Positions 27,870-34,270 of a stretch of DNA of 64,000 nt are shown here, piece after piece (position 1 is the first letter of the stretch; every line of letters starts with the position of its first letter). The DNA lies in NCBI GenBank assembly GCA_964622665.1, contig CAZUUO010000001.1, positions 16,631 through 80,630 on the forward strand, given 5' to 3'. The translations under genes were made by a program, and so were the position numbers. The notes under the pieces are model-generated. The model worked only from the letters and a program-made list of their open reading frames with translations. It searched no databases and was not told where the DNA came from. Source of the stretch: CAZUUO01 sp964622665. Lineage in GTDB: Bacteria > Patescibacteriota > Patescibacteriia > Magasanikbacterales > GCA-002688135.

Positions 27870-28221
27870 ATGCAGAAAGATTCATTACAAAATATCCTAA
27901 TAAAAATAAGGGAACGGTGATGTACGCAACAAATCCAATCAATATGCATACTGTACCAAGTATGGCACCAATACTACGTACTACTACTTGAAATAATCGC
28001 ATGAAAAAACTGATGATGCGTCCTTGCCAATCATACTGTTGAAACATGGGTGTAAAAATATGACGCGTCCACATCCACACACCCATCGCACGCCACACAC
28101 CAACCACCATCGCAACAACCGTGTTGTACGCGCTTGCCAAACCACGACCATACCACCACAACGGCGCAATGATAGTGTCCAGTAGTGTTACTCGTATTGC
28201 ATTTTTTACATATGCTACCAT
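27856..28221 (-). CDS. Small membrane protein coupled to the Clp-like ATPase
   Basis: I do not recognise this 121-aa protein. It has about three membrane helices and a Trp-rich middle (WWYGRGLASAYNTVV and GVWRAMGVWMWTRHIF). Its 3' end overlaps the start of the Clp-type ATPase gene by 14 nt, so the two are translated together. A role as a membrane partner or anchor of that ATPase is a reasonable inference and nothing more. Confidence 0.7.
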   Translation of the reverse strand: MVAYVKNAIRVTLLDTIIAPLWWYGRGLASAYNTVVAMVVGVWRAMGVWMWTRHIFTPMFQQYDWQGRIISFFMRLFQVVVRSIGAILGTVCILIGFVAYITVPLFLLGYFVMNLSAYVAA

Positions 28222-28267
28222 ATAGCATTAGTATACCACACTCTTTATTTTCCTGAATGTTGAAAAA

Positions 28268-28317
28268 TAAAAAAACCGCACCAACTTTCTACTGACGTAT
28301 CAGTATAATTGATGCGG
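28268..28317 (-). terminator. Large terminator of the 28330 gene
   Basis: The outer stem CCGCATCAA/TTGGTGCGG encloses an inner hairpin ACTGA-TACG-TCAGT and is followed by seven T on the minus strand. Confidence 0.9.
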
Positions 28318-28329
28318 AACGATGTTTTA

Positions 28330-28974
28330 CTAACTCTGTGTTACTGATTGCTCTTCTAAATCATACACAAGGAAATGAGCGTGGCGCTCCCATTCAGTGT
28401 CCCACCGCTCGACATTGAGATGGCGGCCCTGACTACGATTCAGGCACAGCACATAGAAACTCCAATTGGCATTAAGCGCGACAACTGCAACTATATTTTG
28501 GATATCGGGATACCTTGCTCCAAAAGCTAGGATTTGTCCTGTGTATGCAGGCCAGAAACCCCTACGGATAATTTCATCGATTGCTTCCTGTGTTGAAATT
28601 CGCCGATGAAAACCAATAAGTCGAAGTTTAAAATCACCACGAGGACCCACGTAGTTACGGTTATCAGCAAAGGCATATGCATCGACCATATCACTTACCC
28701 AGTGGTAATCACCTGACGTAACCAACTGATCAAAAGTTTGATCATTACCGACCGTGACAGGATATACCGCTTGTTCTGCTGATAGGACGAGTTTATGTTC
28801 ACTGGATTCAGCTTTGGATAGTTCCAAGATTAGTTCAGCAATCCGTTTTTGATTTTCTGTTTGTGAAATAACTTTTTCCGCTTCTACCTTAGATAGACCC
28901 TCAATATTAAGGAGTGTTGAGATTTCCATATTTGCCTCACCGGAAATCCAGAATCCACAAAAACCTCTCTTCAT
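28330..28974 (-). CDS. Hypothetical protein, 214 aa
   Basis: I do not recognise this protein. The start at ATG 28974 is fixed by a perfect AAAGGAGGT 5 nt upstream; the reading frame extends further up but lacks support. The protein is soluble: a short N-terminal part with an HhH-like stretch (MEISTLLNIEGLSKVEAEKVI), then a mixed alpha/beta domain containing GDYHWVSDMVDAYAFADNRNYVG, a long strand-rich part and a C-terminal VERWDTEWERHAHFLVYDLEE. It is a single-gene cassette with its own TTGACA promoter, 5' hairpin and terminator, set between the Clp and mraZ clusters. Confidence 0.75.
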   Translation of the reverse strand: MKRGFCGFWISGEANMEISTLLNIEGLSKVEAEKVISQTENQKRIAELILELSKAESSEHKLVLSAEQAVYPVTVGNDQTFDQLVTSGDYHWVSDMVDAYAFADNRNYVGPRGDFKLRLIGFHRRISTQEAIDEIIRRGFWPAYTGQILAFGARYPDIQNIVAVVALNANWSFYVLCLNRSQGRHLNVERWDTEWERHAHFLVYDLEEQSVTQS

Positions 28975-28999
28975 AGGAACCTCCTTTAGGTCCATGGTG

Positions 29000-29056
29000 C
29001 TGAATGAAAATTCCATTCAGTAGTGGGATTATGCGTAAAAATATCGATTTTGTCAA
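29000..29056 (-). promoter_or_regulatory. Consensus promoter and 5' hairpin of the 28330 gene
   Basis: TTGACA (29056-29051), a 17-bp spacer and CATAAT (29033-29028) on the minus strand. Transcription should start near 29021. There a perfect 7-bp hairpin, CTGAATG/CATTCAG (29020-29000), begins, so the mRNA would have a capped 5' end. Confidence 0.85.
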
Positions 29057-29124
29057 TAAAAATATGTCACACTACTTTTATTACCAGATTGCCACTTTCC
29101 CACACAAGCAACAAACAACAGAAC

Positions 29125-29149
29125 AAAAAACCGGTGGTTAGCCGGTTTT
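29125..29149 (-). terminator. Terminator of the mraZ-rsmH-ftsL operon
   Basis: The stem AACCGG/CCGGTT has a 7-nt loop and is followed by TTTTTTG on the minus strand. It overlaps the stop codon of the gene at 29148. Confidence 0.88.
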
Positions 29150-29471
29150 ACTTTAATGCGACGTAATCTTCTGAATTAACTTTGATGTATTCTACTTTTC
29201 CTTCAAGGGTTAATCCGAGCTGTGCAATTTTTTCACTAATGACCGTGCTTGCTTGTAGTTGTGCAATATCACGCTCAATTTTTCTATTTTGTTTTTCTAA
29301 ATTTTGCACCATTTCTTGCACATCCTGTAATGCAAATCCTTTTACCGTGAGTGCATTCACTTGAAATACATATAACAATACCACCACAATACCAACTCCA
29401 AACACTGCCCCATTGCGTAGGTACACTGTTTTTAATGAAACGGTTCGTGTGGTAGCAATATGTCCCTCCAT
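29148..29471 (-). CDS. FtsL/DivIC-like cell division protein
   Basis: This 107-aa bitopic protein has a cytoplasmic start, one membrane helix (about 22-38: GVGIVVVLLYVFQVNALT) and an extracytoplasmic coiled coil (QDVQEMVQNLEKQNRKIERDIAQLQ). This is the architecture of FtsL/DivIC divisome proteins. The sequence is too variable in this family for a firm assignment, but it directly follows rsmH in the mraZ-rsmH order, which is where ftsL stands in most bacteria. A terminator follows at once, so ftsI and the mur genes are not linked here. Confidence 0.78.
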   Translation of the reverse strand: MEGHIATTRTVSLKTVYLRNGAVFGVGIVVVLLYVFQVNALTVKGFALQDVQEMVQNLEKQNRKIERDIAQLQASTVISEKIAQLGLTLEGKVEYIKVNSEDYVALK

Positions 29472-29483
29472 ATAGTACGTCTA

Positions 29484-30353
29484 TTACTTCTTTTGTGCGA
29501 CGCGCAATTTTGCACTGCGTGATCGCGGATTTTGTTTAATTTCTTCGTCACTGGGAGATAACGGTTTTGGTGTTATTACTTCCAATGATTCGTTGCGAGC
29601 AAATTGCAATTTTACAATTTTATCTTCTAACGAGTGAAACGTGAGAATAGCGATGCGTCCTCCTGGTTTAAGCAGTGACACCATTTTAGGAATTGCTTCC
29701 TTTAAATTATCCAGTTCATCATTCACAGCAATGCGCAACGCTTGAAATACGCGTGTTGCTGGATGAATGGTACCTCGAGGCACATGTGACATTTCTTTTT
29801 CAATGATTGCCACCAACTCACTCACTCTTGTGATACGTTTTTTACGACGATGTTCTACAATAGCGTGGGCAATTTTTCTCCAGTATCGTTCACCACCCAA
29901 TTGTCGAAATATTTGTCCCAATGATGATTCCTTTTCTTTATCAAGAATGTCAGCTGCAGTTACCTCCAATGAATCATTAAGACGCATGTCGAGCGGACCA
30001 TCTTTCATGAATGATAATCCTTGTTCATCATTCAATTGTGATGACGACCATCCCAAGTCGAGCAAAATCGCATCCACACTTTCAACATCTTTCGGTAATA
30101 TCGTATCAATATACTTGAAATTACCAGGCAAAATGGTGAGAGAGTGTTTGTATTTTTTCAATCGTTCCTCTGCGCGTTTTCGTGATTCTTTATTTTGGTC
30201 GATTCCATAGACATGACCCAATGGTGCAACTTTTTGCAAAAAAAGTTCGGTGTGTCCCCCATCTCCGAGTGTTCCATCAATAACAACAGCTGAATCATCA
30301 ATGTTCAATAGTTCTAGAATTTCTTTACTCATGATCGGTACGTGGTAGGTCAT
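29484..30353 (-). CDS. rsmH: 16S rRNA (cytosine1402-N4)-methyltransferase RsmH
   Basis: This 289-aa SAM-dependent methyltransferase (MraW) modifies C1402 in the ribosomal P site. It has the N-terminal YHVPIMSKEILELL, the SAM loop VIDGTLGDGGHTELFL, the DLGWSSSQLNDEQGLSFMKDGPLDMR signature and, near the end, GGRIAILTFHSLEDKIVK. Length and motifs are standard. Its start overlaps the mraZ stop by 4 nt (ATGA). Confidence 0.97.
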   Translation of the reverse strand: MTYHVPIMSKEILELLNIDDSAVVIDGTLGDGGHTELFLQKVAPLGHVYGIDQNKESRKRAEERLKKYKHSLTILPGNFKYIDTILPKDVESVDAILLDLGWSSSQLNDEQGLSFMKDGPLDMRLNDSLEVTAADILDKEKESSLGQIFRQLGGERYWRKIAHAIVEHRRKKRITRVSELVAIIEKEMSHVPRGTIHPATRVFQALRIAVNDELDNLKEAIPKMVSLLKPGGRIAILTFHSLEDKIVKLQFARNESLEVITPKPLSPSDEEIKQNPRSRSAKLRVAQKK

Positions 30354-30781
30354 ATGCCAAAAGGAGTCAGTGTGGCAGCGAGTTCATTTGCCGTTTGTGC
30401 GGTTTTACTTTGATATTCTCGCCACTTCGTTTCATCCCACAATTCAATGCGAGTATTAAGACCCGCGAATACGACAGTTTTACCTGAGAAAGCGAATTCC
30501 CGCAAATATAGCGGAATCATGATGCGTCCCTGTGCATCAGGTTCTACTTCAATAGCGCCTGATAACATGTGTCGGGTAAATGCACGAGCCTGCTCATTGG
30601 AAATGGGTAATTGGGAAATCTTTTCTATAAAAATATTCCAATCTTCTCTTGTATATAAAAAGAGCGCGCCATCTAAACCGCGGGTCAGTACGGCACTATT
30701 TCCTAATGTGTTGCGAAACGTACTCGGTACTGCAACCCTCCCTTTTGCATCGAGTGCATGTGTAAATTCTCCAATAAACAT
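30350..30781 (-). CDS. mraZ: Transcriptional regulator MraZ
   Basis: This 143-aa protein has two SpoVT/AbrB-like halves: GEFTHALDAKGRVAVPSTFR and GAIEVEPDAQGRIMIPLYLREFA. It forms ring-shaped oligomers that bind repeated GTGG boxes before its own operon. Those boxes are visible just upstream here, so it probably represses itself, rsmH and the ftsL-like gene. It is the first gene of the operon. Confidence 0.97.
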   Translation of the reverse strand: MFIGEFTHALDAKGRVAVPSTFRNTLGNSAVLTRGLDGALFLYTREDWNIFIEKISQLPISNEQARAFTRHMLSGAIEVEPDAQGRIMIPLYLREFAFSGKTVVFAGLNTRIELWDETKWREYQSKTAQTANELAATLTPFGI

Positions 30782-30813
30782 AGAGAGTGCGGGTAGTGAT
30801 CACCTTTTGTGGG

Positions 30814-30890
30814 ACTTTTCAGTTATGAATCACCTTCTTTGTGTTTCAACACGTGAGGAGGTATTGAGAACATATTCACAACTGAAAAGT
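30814..30890 (-). promoter_or_regulatory. Stem-loop in the mraZ 5' leader
   Basis: ACTTTTCAGTT (30814-30824) and AACTGAAAAGT (30880-30890) are perfect 11-nt inverted repeats about 55 nt apart. The pairing continues inwards through TGAAT/ATTCA. The hairpin lies wholly in the transcribed leader of mraZ. Confidence 0.6.
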
Positions 30891-30939
30891 TACCCCACAA
30901 TTCCCCACTTTTCACCACTACAACTTTAGTATAGCCCAC
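30889..30939 (-). promoter_or_regulatory. mraZ promoter with MraZ-box array
   Basis: On the minus strand TATACT (30933-30928) is a good -10; the -35 is poor. Three boxes, GTGGTGAAAA, GTGGGGAATT and GTGGGGTAAC, run in exact 10-bp steps from 30918 to 30889. A fourth, GTGGGC (30939-30934), lies 21 bp upstream of the first. A GTGG-type core at 10-bp spacing is the known MraZ operator pattern. Confidence 0.8.
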
Positions 30940-30975
30940 TTTACCCTTCTTGAGCAGGGATGTTATCCACATAAA

Positions 30976-31001
30976 TTAAAAAAGACCCCCGTAGGGTCCC
31001 G
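30976..31001 (-). terminator. Terminator of the 31002 gene
   Basis: The stem GACCC/GGGTC with a 5-nt loop is followed by TTTTTTAATTT on the minus strand. Confidence 0.85.
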
Positions 31002-31406
31002 TTACAGTGCAACTCGCGTCAGTTCTCTTTCCGTGATATACACACCGGTCAAATCCACCTGACGTCCTTCAACCCAATAATTTACTAACAGTGCACCCTC
31101 CGTTAGCGGAATGATGACATTATAATGTGCGAATCCATTTATATCCCATGAGGATTCATCAAATCTCTCAACAGTTACGAGGCAGAGCGGGTCTCTTCTC
31201 AACTCCACAACTCTTGGTGACTTGATAAAAATACACCTTCTTATATTTGTTTCGGTGGGGCTAAAAACTCCCACCGCAATCTCCCAAATTTTCTCGTCGC
31301 CACTTTTGTACACCTGAATCCTGATTTTCAAGATTGTTCCCTCTAAATCCAAAAAACCAGATTCATCGCCAGATTCATCGTCTATATCTATGTAGCTTTT
31401 CGACAT
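31002..31406 (-). CDS. Hypothetical acidic protein, 134 aa
   Basis: I do not recognise this protein. It starts with a very acidic segment (DIDDESGDESGFLDLEG) and continues as a beta-rich domain (TILKIRIQVYKSGDEKIWEIAVGVF, FAHYNVIIPLTEGALLVNYWVEG). There is no signal peptide. Two in-frame ATGs lie 6 nt apart; AAGGAG is correctly spaced for the second (31406), so I use it. It is a single-gene cassette with its own promoter and terminator. The promoter's -35 overlaps the last codons of uvrC. Confidence 0.72.
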   Translation of the reverse strand: MSKSYIDIDDESGDESGFLDLEGTILKIRIQVYKSGDEKIWEIAVGVFSPTETNIRRCIFIKSPRVVELRRDPLCLVTVERFDESSWDINGFAHYNVIIPLTEGALLVNYWVEGRQVDLTGVYITERELTRVAL

Positions 31407-31443
31407 GACCATCTCCTTGCCCTATGGCAGTGAAGATACCCAA

Positions 31444-31472
31444 AACCTAGACCGATACATCCATTTTGTCAA
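31444..31472 (-). promoter_or_regulatory. Promoter of the 31002 gene
   Basis: TTGACA (31472-31467), a 17-bp spacer and TAGGTT (31449-31444). A short TGCC/GGCA hairpin lies just before the AAGGAG site. Confidence 0.75.
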
Positions 31473-32734
31473 CCACCCAATAAACTTTTTCGATGTTTTT
31501 GTTGATAAAAACTTTTGGCAAATCTATGTGATTCATCGCGCACTGCTACAAGAATATGTTCATGCAATCGTGCTAATTGTATGAGTTGTTGTCGTTCACT
31601 CACTTTTTTTGTCGCAACCACAAACTCAATTTTTTTTCGCGTTGGTCCTTTTGCAAGACCAATAATTGGGACATCAATTCCCATTCGCTCCAATACACTT
31701 TGTGCACGATTCACTTGTGGTAATCCGCCATCCATGAGTAACAACGTCGGCATACCCCAATCAAGATGCGTAAATCGACGACTGAGTACCTCATCCATCA
31801 TCGCCACATCGTTAGCGCCTTCCACGGTTTTAATTGAAAATTTTCGGTAATGCGAGGATGCTTTTTCACCATCAATAAACACCACCATGCTTCCCACCGC
31901 ATGGACGCCGCTAATATTTGAAATGTCATATCCTTCCACCCGCGCAAACAATGGATGATTTACCGTTTCATCATGATCTTGTGTAATGACTGATACATCT
32001 TGAATGTGTTCCAAGTGTTCAATTTTATTGCGCACCTGTGCCGCCTCTTCAAAATTTTCATTTTTTGCGGCAAACGCCATTTCTTTTTTCAACTCTTTCA
32101 AAATATCAACTCGTTTTCCTTCAAAAAATTGCACAAGATGACGAATGTTCTTTTTGTATGCGGTTGGCGTGATACTGCCATCACACACTCCTGGGCACAA
32201 ACCGATATGTTTATTAAAACACGCTTTCCCCACCTTTCCTTCAGCGGGTGGATTACAACTTGAGTATGGAAATAATCGTCGCATGATACGCAACGCTTCA
32301 CGAATTGCCCGCGCACTCACAAACGGTCCGTACACGCGTGCAAAACTTTTTTCTCCCACATGTTCCAATTCATTTCCTCGAACAAGCTCAATTTTGGGAT
32401 ATTCATCTTTGGTAATTGCCACATACAAAAATGTTTTGTTGTCTTTACCGAGCACGTTAAAATGAGGCCAATACTCTTTTATCAATTGTGCTTCAAGAAT
32501 GAGTGCTTCAATGACGGTTCCCGTTTTAACGGTTTCAATATCTGTCACTACCGCAATTGCTTCTTCGATGGGACGCTTCACTTCGTTCGTATTTTTTTTA
32601 AAGTATGACGACACTCGATTTTTTAAATTCGTCGCCTTCCCCACGTACACCACGGTGTTGCGTGCATCTTTAAACAAGTACACCCCTGGTGACTGTGGCA
32701 ATAATCGCAGTTGTGACTTGATATCGAGTTTCAT
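31469..32734 (-). CDS. uvrC: Excinuclease ABC subunit C, short form
   Basis: This 421-aa nuclease makes the incisions of nucleotide excision repair. The GIY-YIG domain (GVYLFKDARNTVVYVGKA), the Cys cluster (SSCNPPAEGKVGKACFNKHIGLCPGVC), the UVR motif (FEEAAQVRNKIEHL) and the RNase H-like C-nuclease (EGYDISNISGVHAVGSMVVF, LLLMDGGLPQV, RDESHRFAKSF) are present. It ends soon after the C-nuclease domain, so the tandem helix-hairpin-helix DNA-binding region found in 600-aa UvrC is missing. The stop is not in a frameshift context that I can see. uvrA and uvrB lie nearby but on separate transcripts. Confidence 0.95.
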   Translation of the reverse strand: MKLDIKSQLRLLPQSPGVYLFKDARNTVVYVGKATNLKNRVSSYFKKNTNEVKRPIEEAIAVVTDIETVKTGTVIEALILEAQLIKEYWPHFNVLGKDNKTFLYVAITKDEYPKIELVRGNELEHVGEKSFARVYGPFVSARAIREALRIMRRLFPYSSCNPPAEGKVGKACFNKHIGLCPGVCDGSITPTAYKKNIRHLVQFFEGKRVDILKELKKEMAFAAKNENFEEAAQVRNKIEHLEHIQDVSVITQDHDETVNHPLFARVEGYDISNISGVHAVGSMVVFIDGEKASSHYRKFSIKTVEGANDVAMMDEVLSRRFTHLDWGMPTLLLMDGGLPQVNRAQSVLERMGIDVPIIGLAKGPTRKKIEFVVATKKVSERQQLIQLARLHEHILVAVRDESHRFAKSFYQQKHRKSLLGG

Positions 32735-32739
32735 AATTA

Positions 32740-33939
32740 CTATTTCAATTGCATGGTGAGTACGAGTTCTACGTGAGGCGTATGTGGGAACATATCAAAT
32801 GCCCGCACGTTTTTTATTGCAAATACTTCTAAAAATTTTGGTAACTCTTCCACAAGTTTGCTCGGATTACATGATACGTACACTAATGTTTTAGGTTGTA
32901 CCTCACATAACTTCTCAATTACTTTGGGGTGAAGACCAGCACGTGGTGGATCAATAATGATAATATCATGTTCATCTTTTTTCATCGACTTGATATGATC
33001 TTCGGCTTTGAGTGCAATAAACTCTGCGTGCACGTTATTTGCAATCGCATTTTCTTTTGCTTTGACAATCGCTGCCTCTACCAACTCAACACCTTTCACT
33101 TTCACGTTCTTTTGTGCGAGCGGTAATGTTAAAAATCCGGTGCCACAATACATATCGAGTACGTATGAATCACTACTCGTTGCTTGCATTACTTCATCAA
33201 CGACATATGCCTGTAGTTTTTCTGCCGCTTTCGTGTTGGTTTGAAAAAATGAGAAGGGAGAAATAGCAAATGTAATGCCGCCCGCGATTTCATGCAATTC
33301 TTCTTTTCCGTACAACAATTCTACATCGTTTGTTTCTGAAATATCAGTGATACTTGTTTGCATGCCACGATACAGTGTTGTAACGAATGGTTGCAGACGA
33401 GTAACAAGATCATCCCACACTTTTTGTACGTCGATATTTTCAGGATGACTGTTGCAAATTATGGTGATCATCCGTTCGTTGGTTCGTTTTCCTTCACGAA
33501 TTACCACATAGCGAATGTATCCCGTATGTTTCACGGCGTCCCAACCAGTTAGTGTATGAGCACTCATCCAATCGCGCACTGTTTGTAAAATTGTTGGCGT
33601 TTCTTCTGATAACAAAAAGCACTCCGTGAGATTCAATACCGATTTCCACATCCCTGCTGGTTTCAACCCAATTTCTCCATTTCGCCCAACCGGATAATCC
33701 ATGCGGTTGCGGTAATAAAAGGTGTCGGGGCTATGCACTACCTCGCCAATTTCTAAGGGAATGTTATTTTTTTCAAATAAACTCGTGAGAAATTTTTGTT
33801 TGGCTTGTACCTGATCTTCATAGGCAACATGCTGCATGAAACAACCCCCACAACTTCCCGCGAAGGAACATTTGGGTGGTACTTTGGGGATATTCTCAAT
33901 AATGCCACGGAGTATGTCTTTCTTTTCTCGTTTTTTCAT
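32740..33939 (-). CDS. RlmD/TrmA-family RNA m5U methyltransferase
   Basis: This 399-aa SAM-dependent enzyme adds a methyl group to C5 of uridine in rRNA or tRNA. It has an iron-sulfur Cys cluster near the N-terminus (PPKCSFAGSCGGC, with a fourth Cys further on), FSFFQTN before the SAM domain, VLDMYCGTGFLTLPLA, IDPPRAGLHP, and the catalytic VYVSCNPSKLVEEL. It lacks the TRAM domain common in RumA. The frame stays open 96 nt further upstream, but that part contains a promoter: TTGCCA, 17 bp, TAAAAT at 33978-33950. I therefore start at ATG 33939, which makes the mRNA nearly leaderless. The exact target uridine is unknown. Confidence 0.93.
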   Translation of the reverse strand: MKKREKKDILRGIIENIPKVPPKCSFAGSCGGCFMQHVAYEDQVQAKQKFLTSLFEKNNIPLEIGEVVHSPDTFYYRNRMDYPVGRNGEIGLKPAGMWKSVLNLTECFLLSEETPTILQTVRDWMSAHTLTGWDAVKHTGYIRYVVIREGKRTNERMITIICNSHPENIDVQKVWDDLVTRLQPFVTTLYRGMQTSITDISETNDVELLYGKEELHEIAGGITFAISPFSFFQTNTKAAEKLQAYVVDEVMQATSSDSYVLDMYCGTGFLTLPLAQKNVKVKGVELVEAAIVKAKENAIANNVHAEFIALKAEDHIKSMKKDEHDIIIIDPPRAGLHPKVIEKLCEVQPKTLVYVSCNPSKLVEELPKFLEVFAIKNVRAFDMFPHTPHVELVLTMQLK

Positions 33940-33949
33940 ATTACCCATT

Positions 33950-33978
33950 ATTTTATAGTGTTTTTGATGATTTGGCAA
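33950..33978 (-). promoter_or_regulatory. Promoter of the m5U methyltransferase gene
   Basis: TTGCCA (33978-33973), a 17-bp spacer and TAAAAT (33955-33950). The ATG at 33939 begins 11 nt past the -10, so the transcript would have only a few untranslated bases. Confidence 0.75.
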
Positions 33979-33998
33979 TAATAATGTCCAGTGGCGTA

Positions 33999-34027
33999 TT
34001 GACAAAACACTGTTTTTATGATAGTAT
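33999..34027 (+). promoter_or_regulatory. Consensus promoter of the 48-aa gene at 34071
   Basis: TTGACA (33999-34004), a 17-bp spacer and TAGTAT (34022-34027). A GCGGT/ACCGC hairpin (34045-34056) follows in the leader, just ahead of the GGAGG site. Confidence 0.87.
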
Positions 34028-34070
34028 TTCTCCATCGTTTCTCGGCGGTTTACCGCTAAAGGAGGGATCC

Positions 34071-34217
34071 ATGTCGACCGACTTCAAGAAGGATGCCAAC
34101 TGCCCACACTGTCTGGGACGCACATCGCACGCACTGAGTGGTCGCCCACGCTGCCGCAAGCGGATGGCGAAGGGCGGCAAGCAGAAGAACAAGGAGGTGA
34201 AGAAGCAGAAGAAGTAA
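34071..34217 (+). CDS. Small basic Cys-containing protein, 48 aa, GC-rich codons
   Basis: I do not recognise this protein. It has CPHC (C11-C14) and a third Cys at 28, with His at 13 and 20, which could form a small zinc-binding knuckle. A Lys/Arg-rich tail follows that may bind RNA or DNA. Start and expression are well supported: consensus promoter, leader hairpin, AGGAGGG 6 nt before the ATG, and a terminator. Its base use is unlike its neighbours: all 11 Lys codons are AAG and most third positions are G or C in an AT-rich region. This points to recent transfer or to very strong codon selection. Confidence 0.82.
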   Translation: MSTDFKKDANCPHCLGRTSHALSGRPRCRKRMAKGGKQKNKEVKKQKK

Positions 34218-34242
34218 TCGTCGGTGTCACAACTCCGACAGC

Positions 34243-34270
34243 AAGGACCGCCCACGGGTGGTCCTTTTTA
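34243..34270 (+). terminator. Terminator of the 48-aa gene
   Basis: The stem AAGGACC/GGTCCTT with an inner CC/GG pair is followed by TTTTTAATTT. The T-run reaches the stop codon of uvrA on the other strand. Confidence 0.85.

Noticed and set aside
33940..34035. N-terminal extension of the m5U methyltransferase
   Set aside because: The extra 32 codons contain a good promoter for the gene and overlap the promoter region of the divergent 48-aa gene; the iron-sulfur motif is unaffected by the shorter start.
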